Source: an uncultured Collinsella sp. (GTDB taxonomy: Bacteria; Actinomycetota; Coriobacteriia; Coriobacteriales; Coriobacteriaceae). From it: a stretch of DNA of 5,757 bases. The position numbers were made by a program, and so were the translations under genes. Positions 1 to 5,633 of this stretch are shown here, in pieces. The stretch spans positions 1 through 5,757 of the forward strand of contig CAJLRE010000089.1 in NCBI GenBank assembly GCA_905208975.1, in the 5' to 3' direction. The notes under the pieces are model-generated. The model was not told the origin of the DNA. It searched no databases and was given only the letters and a program-made list of their open reading frames with translations. Each line of letters starts with the position of its first letter. The stretch's first letter is position 1.

Positions 1-154
1 TCGAGATGCCCTCGAACAGGATGTAGGCCACCATGGAGACGACGATGAGCATGACGATGGCGACGATCGCCGTCAGCACGCCCGTGGCGATGCGGTCCTG
101 CCTTTGGACACGCCCGAGTCTCGCCTCGTCGATATGGATGCGCGTGCTAGCCAC
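1..154 (-). CDS. pstA: Phosphate ABC transporter permease PstA, N-terminal part (cut by window edge)
   Basis: Only the first 51 codons are present; the rest lies beyond the left edge. The reading starts with GTG at 154-152, eight bases inside the end of pstC, with AAGGGGG about nine bases upstream as ribosome binding site. The protein begins MASTRIHIDEARLG, a short charged cytoplasmic tail, and then runs into one hydrophobic membrane segment at about residues 24-46 followed by FEGIS. A short basic tail leading into a first membrane helix is the usual PstA layout, and pstA normally follows pstC. PstA pairs with PstC to form the inner-membrane channel that moves phosphate, powered by PstB. The family assignment rests mainly on gene order, since the diagnostic cytoplasmic loop that contacts the ATPase is not in the window. 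No in-frame ATG near the start competes with the GTG. Confidence 0.8.
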   Translation of the reverse strand, partial: MASTRIHIDEARLGRVQRQDRIATGVLTAIVAIVMLIVVSMVAYILFEGIS

Positions 155-1055
155 GAGCCTTCGCCCCCTTGCGGCCAATGAGATGGATGATCAGGATGAA
201 GATGAGGCTCATGCCCATCAGCAGAAGGCCGAGCGCCCACAGGACGTCGTCCTGGGCCGAGCCCTCGGCATAGACCGCCATGGACGTGGTGAGCGTGGTG
301 GTGATGGTGGAGGCCGGCGACAGCAGCGACGTCGGCATGGCCTCGATACCGCCGATAACCATGCGCACGGCGAGCGTCTCGCCAAAGGCGCGGGTCATGC
401 CAAGGATGACCGCGGTCATGAGCGAGGGCATGGCGCTCTTGAGCACCACGTGCCAGATGGTCTGCCAGCGGGTGTAGCCCAGCGCGAGCGAACCCTGACG
501 GTAGCTGTCGGGCACGGCACGCAGGCCATCGACCGAAAGCGTGGTCATGGTCGGCAGGATCATGACGGCCAGCACGATGGCGCCGGGCAAGATGCCCAGA
601 CCCGTGCTCACATGGAAAACGCTCTTCATAAGGCCGACGACCACGTGAAAACCGATCAGGCCAAAGACGACCGAGGGAATGCCGGTCAAAAGCTCAATAA
701 GCGGCTGAAAGACCTTGGAGCCAAACTTAGGCTGGATCTCGACCGCAAAGATGGCAGAGCCGATGGCGATGGGCAGCGCGATGAGCGTGGAGAGCACCAT
801 GACCGCAAACGAGGTGACGATCAGGGGCAGGGCGCCGGTGTAGGGCAGGCCATTTTCGGCCGTGTTGGCCAGGTCCCACTTGGTGCCGGTGAAGAACTCG
901 ACGACCGAAACGCCGTCCTTGAGAAAAGCCGAGAGGCCCTTTTGGGCGACCATAAAGATGAGCGCGGCAACGACAAGCGTCACGAGCGCTACGCACGCGC
1001 CCGTGACGCCCAGGCCCACGTTCTCAAGGTCGCGCTTTGGCAGCTGTTTTGCCAT
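147..1055 (-). CDS. pstC: Phosphate ABC transporter permease PstC
   Basis: This is a 302-residue integral membrane protein, a normal length for PstC. With PstA it forms the channel of the high-affinity phosphate importer, receiving phosphate from PstS and driven by PstB. About six hydrophobic segments can be seen, near residues 15-37, 75-104, 122-143, 154-173, 208-232 and 270-294. The stretch LTGIPSVVFGLIG (123-135) is typical of Pst permeases. Residues 185-210, YRQGSLALGYTRW and onward to KSAMP, match the cytoplasmic loop (EAA loop) that contacts the ATP-binding subunit, followed by the conserved MTRAFGET (220-227). The ATG at 1055 is preceded by AAAGG six bases upstream. pstS ends 24 bases before this start and pstA overlaps its stop by eight bases, so the three genes form one translationally linked operon. 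The product is complete with no visible damage. Confidence 0.95.
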   Translation of the reverse strand: MAKQLPKRDLENVGLGVTGACVALVTLVVAALIFMVAQKGLSAFLKDGVSVVEFFTGTKWDLANTAENGLPYTGALPLIVTSFAVMVLSTLIALPIAIGSAIFAVEIQPKFGSKVFQPLIELLTGIPSVVFGLIGFHVVVGLMKSVFHVSTGLGILPGAIVLAVMILPTMTTLSVDGLRAVPDSYRQGSLALGYTRWQTIWHVVLKSAMPSLMTAVILGMTRAFGETLAVRMVIGGIEAMPTSLLSPASTITTTLTTSMAVYAEGSAQDDVLWALGLLLMGMSLIFILIIHLIGRKGAKARG

Positions 1056-1079
1056 TGCAAACCTTTCCGGGGCGATTAC

Positions 1080-2018
1080 TTATTTAGCGGAGACCTTGCC
1101 GCTGGCGTCCTTGACGACCTTCATAGCAGAGACGGGGATAAAGCCCTGCTCCTCGACGAGCTTGCCCTGGACGTCGTCGGAAAGCATGAACTCCAGGAAG
1201 GCCTTGGTGGCCTCGTCGGCGTCCTTCGCGCAGTACATGTGCTCGGTAGCCCAGATCTTGAAGGAGTCGTCGGTGACGTTTGCGCTCTTGGGCTCCACGC
1301 CCTCGACCTTGATGGCGTTGAACTTGGAGTCGTCGAAGTGCGAGAAGTCGAGGTAGGAGATGGCATTGTCGGTGCTGCCCATCTGAGTCTGGACGTCGCC
1401 GGACTTGTCGAGCTCGGCGTCGCCCTTAAAGTCGACGGCCTCGTCGCCAAAGACGGCGGCCTCGAAGGTGGCGCGGGTGCCGGAGCCTGCCTTGCGGTTG
1501 AGGACGACGATCTTGGCGTCGTCGCCGCCGACCTCCTTCCAGTTGGTGATCTGGCCGGAGAAGATGCCCTTGAGCTGCTCGAGGGACAGATCATCGACCT
1601 TGACGTTCTTGGAGACGACAGGGCCCATGCCCACGACGGCGACCTCGTGATCGACGAGGCTCTTGACCTGATCGGCCTCGAGCTTGGTCTCGGCGAAGAC
1701 GTCGGAGTTACCGATAGTAACGGTGCCGGCGGCAACAGCGGTCAGGCCCTTGCCCGAACCGTTGCCCGAACCGGAGACGGAGACGTCGGGATTGGCATCC
1801 ATAAACTTCTCGGCAGCAGCCTCGACGAGAGCCTGGAACGAGGAGGCGCCGTCGTAGGTCACCTCGCCGGAGACGGACTCGGCAGCAGCGGCGCTGCCCT
1901 CAGCAGCGGTGTTGGCGGCGTTGGAGCCGCCGCAACCAACGAGACCGAGACCGACGATGCTGGCAAGACCACCAGCGAGGCCGAGGAACTGACGACGAGA
2001 ATAAGCCTGATCGAGCAT
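1080..2018 (-). CDS. pstS: Phosphate-binding lipoprotein PstS
   Basis: Substrate-binding protein of the phosphate importer, 312 residues from the chosen start. The open frame extends 11 codons upstream, but the ATG at 2018 has AGGA five bases before it and puts the signal peptide at the very N terminus, so it is preferred. The signal holds a twin-arginine motif, SRRQFLG at residues 7-13, a hydrophobic core and a lipobox LVGC at 26-29. The mature protein should therefore begin at lipidated Cys29 and be tethered to the outer face of the membrane. An Ala/Ser-rich linker follows. Phosphate-binding family motifs are present: GASSF (57-61), GSGNGSGKG (83-91), LKGIFSGQITNW (149-160) and AGSGTR (177-182). 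Tat export is inferred from the motif. pstC lies 24 bases downstream. Low-phosphate induction is expected for the family, but no convincing promoter can be named here. Confidence 0.95.
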   Translation of the reverse strand: MLDQAYSRRQFLGLAGGLASIVGLGLVGCGGSNAANTAAEGSAAAAESVSGEVTYDGASSFQALVEAAAEKFMDANPDVSVSGSGNGSGKGLTAVAAGTVTIGNSDVFAETKLEADQVKSLVDHEVAVVGMGPVVSKNVKVDDLSLEQLKGIFSGQITNWKEVGGDDAKIVVLNRKAGSGTRATFEAAVFGDEAVDFKGDAELDKSGDVQTQMGSTDNAISYLDFSHFDDSKFNAIKVEGVEPKSANVTDDSFKIWATEHMYCAKDADEATKAFLEFMLSDDVQGKLVEEQGFIPVSAMKVVKDASGKVSAK

Positions 2019-2043
2019 GATCTTCCTTTCATACAAGCGACTC

Positions 2044-2060
2044 GCGGGCACCCTGCCCGC
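2044..2060 (-). promoter_or_regulatory. Small hairpin in the pstS 5' leader
   Basis: GCGGGCA (2044-2050) and TGCCCGC (2054-2060) form a perfect 7-bp stem with a 3-nt loop. It would sit in the pstS mRNA leader about 25 nt upstream of the start codon. There is no T run after it on the minus strand, so it is not an intrinsic terminator. It could stabilise the leader or be chance in GC-rich DNA. A weaker stem CGGGC/GCCCG lies at 2090-2102. Confidence 0.3.
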
Positions 2061-2160
2061 TTTGCTGTTTGGAAAGATACGGTCTCGATCGGGCAGCGCC
2101 CGCGTCAGCTGCGCTTTATTACGGGCATCTGATAGACCCTTACCGCAAGCGCGGCTCGGC

Positions 2161-2182
2161 TTTACAAACGAATAACAAACCC
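2161..2182. promoter_or_regulatory. Possible Pho-box-like direct repeat upstream of pstS
   Basis: On the plus strand TTTACAAACGA is followed directly by ATAACAAACCC. The two 11-mers agree at 7 of 11 positions, so the TTTACA and ATAACA cores repeat with an 11-bp period. PhoP of Bacillus binds TTAACA-like hexamers separated by about 5 bp, and PhoP boxes in Streptomyces are 11-bp direct repeats. The position, about 143-164 bases upstream of the pstS start, suits an activator site. Only two repeats are visible, they read on the strand opposite to pstS, and the patch is AT-rich, so chance is possible. Confidence 0.25.
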
Positions 2183-2209
2183 GCCACCAAGCATGACCCG
2201 CCTTTTACA

Positions 2210-2290
2210 CCAATAAAAACAAAGTTGCGGTGAAATAGTTCCTGCTTGGCCATCAAATGGCCCATTCTAGGAACTATTCCACCGCAACTT
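2210..2290 (-). terminator. Long-stem Rho-independent terminator after pepV
   Basis: Arms at 2222-2243 and 2269-2290 are 22 bases each and match at 21 positions. The single exception (2233 against 2279) is A-C when read on the plus strand but U-G when read as minus-strand RNA, so the minus transcript can pair along the whole 22 bp. Inside the loop a second stem, GGCCAT (2248-2253) with ATGGCC (2257-2262), makes a stacked hairpin. Minus-strand reading continues straight into TGTTTTTATT. The hairpin begins 47 nt past the pepV stop codon. It is thus well placed to end the HAD-pepV transcript and shield pstS from read-through. The stem is much longer than a typical terminator, so a dispersed repeat that also serves as terminator is an alternative. 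Confidence 0.65.
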
Positions 2291-2337
2291 AAAAAGCCCG
2301 GACGAAAGGGGTGCTAAGTTGTTAAAACGCCGCAGCC

Positions 2338-3774
2338 TTAAAGCTCAAGCTCGTTCAAACGTAAGATCGCCACGATATAAATCTTGAGCGCCTGCTTGAG
2401 CTGTTCCTCGTTGGCGCACTCGTTGGGACCGTGCATCTGGCCGCCCCACTCGGGCAGCTCCAGACCGGTCTCCTCGGGGCCAAACGAGACGGCGCGGGCA
2501 AAGTTGCGCGCGTACGTGCCGCCGCCCATGGCAAAGGGCTCAGCATGCTTGCCCGTAAACTCGTTATAGGTATCAATAAGCGCCTTCACGGCCGGATCGT
2601 CGGCAGAGACCGAGAACGGCACCTTCGCACGACCCACACGGCACGTCACGCCAAAACGGCCCACGAGCGGATCGAGCTGCTCGCGGATGGTATCGGCACT
2701 CGTGCTGTCGGGGAAGCGCACGTCGATGACCTGCTCAATATGGCCATCCGCCACGCGGATGACGCCAGCGTTGCAGGTAAGCGGGCCAAACGCCGGACTC
2801 GTCGCATCGATACCCAGGCCGCGACCATAGGCGTCCGCATGCACAAAGGCCAGGAACTTGACGAACTCGTGCTCGGCAGGCGTCAGCAGGCGCTCGTCGC
2901 GTGCACCAAACGCGTCCTCGGCCTCGCGCAGATACGCCACGATCAGCCCGACGGCGTTGATCGTTCCCTCTGGCATCGAGGCATGACCGCCAATGCCGTG
3001 GGCGAAAATCTGCGCATGCCCGTTATCGAGCGCCGTGATCTCCAGGCGGTCGCCGTTCTCGACCGGCGCCGGCAGCTCATCGGCGGCAATCGCAAGCTCG
3101 CAGATAGACTGCGACGGAATGGCGTTGCTCGCCTCGGCACCACTCCAGGACACAATGCGCCCGCCGTCGATCTTGGAGCTCACAAATGTCGCCCCAAACT
3201 GGCCCTTCTCGGCATTACAGACCGGGAACTCGGCATCGGGCGTAAACAGAAAGTCGGGGTTCGCGTGGTTCTCCAGATAATGGTGAACGTCGGACATGCC
3301 CACTTCCTCATCGCAGCCCAGCAGTGCGCGGAAGGTGTAGCGCGGAACAATGCCGTGCTTGAGCAGATAGGCGCCGGCGTAGAGCGACAGCACCGCCGGA
3401 CCCTTGTCGTCGATAACGCCGCGGCCGAGCAGCCAGCCCTCGCGACGCTCCATCGCAAACGGGTCGGTGTTCCAGCCCGGGCCGGCGGGCACCACGTCCA
3501 CGTGGCAGATGGTCGCGAGCTGCTTGTCGCCGCGGCCAGGAATATCGGCAATGCCCACATAGCCCTCGTCGTCGCTCGTCTGATAGCCGAGCTTCTGCGC
3601 GATGCCGAGCGCACAGTCGAGCGCGTCACGGACCGGGCGGCCAAACGGCGCGCCGGGCTCTGCATCGGCAGAAACTGCCACGGACGGATAGCTCACCAGC
3701 TGCTCGATATCGGCGACGACATCTTCCCAGACCTCGTCGACATACTCGGCGACGCTCTGCTCCACCTGATTCAT
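2338..3774 (-). CDS. pepV: M20-family dipeptidase, PepV/Sapep-like
   Basis: A 478-residue metallopeptidase of family M20, expected to cleave dipeptides in the cytoplasm using two metal ions. The ATG at 3774 is chosen because AAGGAGGT stands five bases before it; the open frame extends 15 codons upstream without a comparable site. Metal-site residues fall in order: His91 in HVDVVPAG, Asp122 in GRGVIDDKGP, catalytic Glu156 and metal ligand Glu157 in CDEEVGM, Asp180 in TPDAEFP and His448 in GGQMHGPNE. The lid domain carries GIGGHASMPEG with His263, and FAMGGGTYARNF (414-425) is typical of PepV-type enzymes. Length and motif set fit PepV of lactobacilli rather than single-domain M20 deacylases. 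No signal peptide is seen. It follows the HAD gene by 54 bases and is likely co-transcribed. The substrate range cannot be read from sequence; the family includes both broad dipeptidases and carnosine-like activities. Confidence 0.9.
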   Translation of the reverse strand: MNQVEQSVAEYVDEVWEDVVADIEQLVSYPSVAVSADAEPGAPFGRPVRDALDCALGIAQKLGYQTSDDEGYVGIADIPGRGDKQLATICHVDVVPAGPGWNTDPFAMERREGWLLGRGVIDDKGPAVLSLYAGAYLLKHGIVPRYTFRALLGCDEEVGMSDVHHYLENHANPDFLFTPDAEFPVCNAEKGQFGATFVSSKIDGGRIVSWSGAEASNAIPSQSICELAIAADELPAPVENGDRLEITALDNGHAQIFAHGIGGHASMPEGTINAVGLIVAYLREAEDAFGARDERLLTPAEHEFVKFLAFVHADAYGRGLGIDATSPAFGPLTCNAGVIRVADGHIEQVIDVRFPDSTSADTIREQLDPLVGRFGVTCRVGRAKVPFSVSADDPAVKALIDTYNEFTGKHAEPFAMGGGTYARNFARAVSFGPEETGLELPEWGGQMHGPNECANEEQLKQALKIYIVAILRLNELEL

Positions 3775-3793
3775 GGACGACCTCCTTACCAAT

Positions 3794-3817
3794 GAGCGGC
3801 GAGCGCGCTCGCCCCTC
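3794..3817. repeat. Near-perfect 24-bp palindrome between the HAD gene and pepV
   Basis: The core GGCGAGCGCGCTCGCC (3798-3813) is a perfect 16-bp palindrome. It extends to 3794-3817 with one mismatched pair (3797 against 3814). It occupies the short gap between the HAD stop and the pepV ribosome binding site. As RNA it could fold into a roughly 10-bp hairpin with a GCGC loop ending a few bases before AAGGAGGT. There is no T run, so it is not an intrinsic terminator. It could be a protein-binding site, an RNA processing or stability element, or a modulator of pepV translation. Confidence 0.5.
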
Positions 3818-3828
3818 ACATTACGTCA

Positions 3829-4491
3829 TTAGATAGCGAAAAGTTTAGCAAGCTCGGCCACCGAGTGCACCACCGCATCGGCACCCGCCGCCTCGTGCTC
3901 GCCCGGCGCCGCCGCGCCCGAATAGATGCCGATGCACGGCACGCCCATTGCGTGCGCGCCCTCCACATCGTTAAAGCGATCGCCGATCATCACGGCATCG
4001 TCGGCCGTCGCGCCGAGCGCCGCCAGGGCATCGCGGACCGAATCGGCCTTGGTCTCGCGTCCCTGCGGCGGATTCATGCCAATCACCGCCTCAAACTGAG
4101 AGAGCCCGAGCTCATGCACCATGTCGATGCACTTGGCCTCCATGCGCGACGTCGCCACGGCCATACGTTTGCCTTGGGCGACCAACCCATCCAGCAGCTC
4201 GGGGACCCCATTGAACACGGGATACTCCTCCGGTCCCAGTTCATCAAAAAAGGCGCGGTACTCATCGGCCACCACAAGCGACTCCTCGCGGGAAAAGCCG
4301 TAAAAGTCGTGAAAGCTCTTCCACAGGGGCGGCCCGATCATGCGGCGCAGATCACCCATCTGCGTCTCCGAAAACCCGCGCGCAGCCAGCGTTTTGCGTG
4401 TCGAGGTCATCACCGCCCGGCCCGTATCTGCCACCGTGCCGTCAAAATCGAACAGCACGACCGGCCGCCTGCATATCTCCAACGCCTCCAT
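3829..4491 (-). CDS. HAD-superfamily hydrolase, phosphoglycolate-phosphatase-like (subfamily IA)
   Basis: A 220-residue cytoplasmic phosphatase of the haloacid dehalogenase superfamily. All four catalytic motifs are present: VLFDFDGTVADT with nucleophile Asp15 and acid/base Asp17, AVATSR with Thr114, Lys148 in GRETKAD, and MIGDRFNDVEGA with Asp171 and Asp175. A helical cap lies between motifs I and II and contains IGPPLWKSF (52-60), typical of Gph/PpaX-like phosphatases. The substrate is not predictable; phosphoglycolate, pyrophosphate or a nucleotide are all possible in this group. The start is ambiguous: GTG at 4524, ATG at 4497 or ATG at 4491. The last is preferred because GAGG stands seven bases upstream and the protein then begins just before motif I; ATG 4497 has GGGGA six bases upstream and is nearly as good. 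pepV follows after 54 bases; degV is divergent. Confidence 0.88.
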   Translation of the reverse strand: MEALEICRRPVVLFDFDGTVADTGRAVMTSTRKTLAARGFSETQMGDLRRMIGPPLWKSFHDFYGFSREESLVVADEYRAFFDELGPEEYPVFNGVPELLDGLVAQGKRMAVATSRMEAKCIDMVHELGLSQFEAVIGMNPPQGRETKADSVRDALAALGATADDAVMIGDRFNDVEGAHAMGVPCIGIYSGAAAPGEHEAAGADAVVHSVAELAKLFAI

Positions 4492-4532
4492 CGGCATTCC
4501 TCTTCCCCAGTTGACGATTTCCACACCGACAC

Positions 4533-4561
4533 TTCAAACTGTTGACTATTCAACAATTGAA
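4533..4561. promoter_or_regulatory. Array of alternating TTCAA/TTGA(A) half-sites in the divergent promoter region
   Basis: Four related pentamer sites alternate in orientation: TTCAA (4533-4537), TTGA (4542-4545), TTCAA (4549-4553) and TTGAA (4557-4561), starting 9, 7 and 8 bases apart. The last two make the palindrome TTCAACAATTGAA, and GTTGA/TCAAC (4541-4545, 4550-4554) makes another, overlapping one. The patch is clearly more AT-rich than its surroundings and lies between the HAD gene and degV. This is the layout of an operator for a dimeric repressor or activator, but no regulator is known here and AT-rich promoter DNA can produce such repeats by chance. Confidence 0.35.
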
Positions 4562-4583
4562 CCTAGCAATGTAGAGCAACTCC

Positions 4584-4610
4584 ACTATACTTGTCGCACT
4601 TTGCTCTCAA
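4584..4610 (-). promoter_or_regulatory. Candidate promoter for the HAD-pepV cluster
   Basis: Read on the minus strand, TTGAGA (4610-4605) is followed 15 bases later by TATAGT (4589-4584). The -35 matches the sigma-A consensus at 5 of 6 positions and the -10 at 5 of 6, but the spacer is shorter than the usual 16-18. Transcription would begin near 4577, leaving a leader of about 85 nt that contains the alternating half-site array. Confidence 0.35.
4586..4591 (+). promoter_or_regulatory. degV: Candidate -10 element of degV
   Basis: TATACT at 4586-4591 matches the -10 consensus at 5 of 6 positions and would start transcription near 4598, about 50 bases before the degV ATG. No good -35 stands at 16-18 bases; TAGCAA at 16 bases is weak and TTGAAC is too far at 23. 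It overlaps the opposing minus-strand TATAGT, so the two divergent promoters, if real, exclude each other. Confidence 0.35.
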
Positions 4611-4647
4611 TCGGCGGCGCCGTGGCGCCCCATCGAAAGGTGCAATT

Positions 4648-5508
4648 ATGTCTTTTGCCATCATAACCGACTCCACGTCGGACATCTCCCCCGCCCGCGC
4701 CCAAGAGCTCGGTATTTACGTGATTCCGCTGCATGTGATTATCGAGGGCGAGGACCTGCTCGACCAGGTGCAGATTACTGCCGAGGAATACGTCGCGCGC
4801 ATGGCCGGCTCTGAGCAGCTGCCGCACACCTCGCAGCCGAGCGCCGGCGAGTTCAAGGCGCTGTTTGACCGCGTGCGCGCCGATGGCCACGACAGCGCGA
4901 TCTTTATCTCGCTGTGCAGCGAGTGGTCCGCCTGCTATTCCAACGCATGCCTGGTCGCCGAGACCCACGAGCTCGACGTGCGCTGCATCGATTCGCGCAC
5001 CGGCTCGGGCGCCGAGGGCTTGCTGGTGGAGTACGCGCTGGCCATGCGCGAGGACGGCTGCAGCTTGGACGAGACCGAGGCGCAGATCCGCGCGACGCTG
5101 CCCGACGCCCACCTGCTGCTGATTCCCCGCACGCTCGAGAACCTAGTCAAAAACGGCCGCGCCCCCAAGCTCGCCGGCCAGCTGACGCAGATGCTCAACA
5201 TTCGCCTGGCCGTTTCGCCGGAGTGGCAGTCGGGCGAGATCAAGGCCATCAAAAAGGGCCGCGGCGCCAAGCGCATCGTTGCCAACACCATGGCAGACTG
5301 CCTCACGTTTTTGGACGAGCACCCGGGCTCAAGCGTGCGTGTGCTCGCGACCGGCGCCGCCGAGGAGCAGGAACTTGTCAACGAGGCGCTCGCGGGCCAG
5401 GACTACGTAGACGCCGGCACCGGCCCCATCGGCTGCACCATCGCCACCCACGTAGGCGTCGACGCCATCGCCATCAGCTACTGCCCCCGCTACCAACCTG
5501 CCAATTAG
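4648..5508 (+). CDS. degV: DegV-family fatty-acid-binding protein (FakB-like)
   Basis: A 286-residue protein of the DegV/FakB family. These cytoplasmic proteins bind one fatty acid, and FakB members present it to the kinase FakA for phosphorylation to acyl-phosphate, feeding phospholipid synthesis. The ATG at 4648 is preceded by AAAGGTG five bases upstream; the frame runs 19 codons further up from a TTG without a ribosome site. Family marks are the N-terminal AIITDSTSD (4-12), the carboxylate-binding TSQPS (61-65), DSRTGSGAEGLLV (115-127), TLENLVKNGR (162-171) and GPIGCTIATHVG (259-270) with His268. Two usual motifs are altered: SGTYQSA is replaced by SACYSNA (94-100), and the THxGPG stretch reads THVGVD. 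The fold is intact, but ligand preference or the FakA contact may differ. No fakA is visible nearby. It is a single gene between a divergent promoter region and two terminators. Confidence 0.92.
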   Translation: MSFAIITDSTSDISPARAQELGIYVIPLHVIIEGEDLLDQVQITAEEYVARMAGSEQLPHTSQPSAGEFKALFDRVRADGHDSAIFISLCSEWSACYSNACLVAETHELDVRCIDSRTGSGAEGLLVEYALAMREDGCSLDETEAQIRATLPDAHLLLIPRTLENLVKNGRAPKLAGQLTQMLNIRLAVSPEWQSGEIKAIKKGRGAKRIVANTMADCLTFLDEHPGSSVRVLATGAAEEQELVNEALAGQDYVDAGTGPIGCTIATHVGVDAIAISYCPRYQPAN

Positions 5509-5536
5509 GGACAGGTTTATTTTGGCAGGTTTTATC
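5495..5536 (+). terminator. Hairpin spanning the degV stop codon, followed by a short T run
   Basis: AACCTGCCAA (5495-5504) and TTGGCAGGTT (5522-5531) form a perfect 10-bp stem with a 17-nt loop, running into TTTTAT at 5530-5535. The TAG stop of degV (5506-5508) lies in the loop and the left arm is coding. A shorter, mutually exclusive pairing exists: AACCTG (5495-5500) with CAGGTT (5512-5517). The large loop and short T run make it a weaker terminator than the one downstream, and ribosomes reaching the stop would cover the left arm. Confidence 0.45.
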
Positions 5537-5633
5537 TGGGCAAACGTTAAACGGTAACAAGGCTTGCCTGGCAAGATCGGACATGCCAAAGCCGTCGAAC
5601 AACCGAAGTACACCCAGCCACAACAAAGCCATC

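Larger units (their letters stand above)
2019..2337. other. 319-base intergenic region between pstS and pepV
   Basis: No gene is supportable here. From the pstS side it contains the pstS ribosome binding site and leader, two small GC-rich hairpins (2044-2060 with a 7-bp stem GCGGGCA/TGCCCGC, and 2090-2102 with a 5-bp stem), and an AT-rich patch with a possible 11-bp direct repeat (2161-2182). The T-rich tract and long hairpin at 2210-2290 come next, then about 47 bases up to the pepV stop. I looked for a sigma-A type promoter for pstS on the minus strand. TAATAA, TATCAG and TATCTT occur but none has a matching -35 at proper spacing, so no promoter is called. Confidence 0.7.

Noticed and set aside
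33..2132. A 699-codon open frame on the plus strand, antisense to pstA, pstC and pstS
   Set aside because: It lies exactly opposite three well-recognised genes and its composition (rich in Asp, Gly, His, Arg) is what GC-rich antisense reading gives. No recognisable domain or ribosome site supports it.
2431..3795. A 454-codon open frame on the plus strand, antisense to pepV
   Set aside because: The opposite strand encodes a complete M20 peptidase with all active-site residues; the antisense product is Arg/His/Ala-rich with no known motifs.
3865..4545. A 226-codon open frame antisense to the HAD hydrolase
   Set aside because: Coding shadow; very His/Arg-rich, while the minus strand shows all four HAD motifs.
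4616..4629. GGCGC/GCGCC hairpin in the degV leader
   Set aside because: Five GC pairs in GC-rich DNA are expected by chance, and it does not overlap the ribosome binding site.
5563..5575. CTTGCCTGGCAAG, an odd palindrome after degV
   Set aside because: A one-base loop cannot fold as an RNA hairpin, no T run follows, and a 13-base symmetric word is weak evidence for a binding site.
5329..5613. A 94-codon minus-strand frame covering the end of degV and the bases after it
   Set aside because: Most of it is antisense to degV and it also crosses the hairpin spanning the degV stop; no recognisable domain or clear ribosome site.
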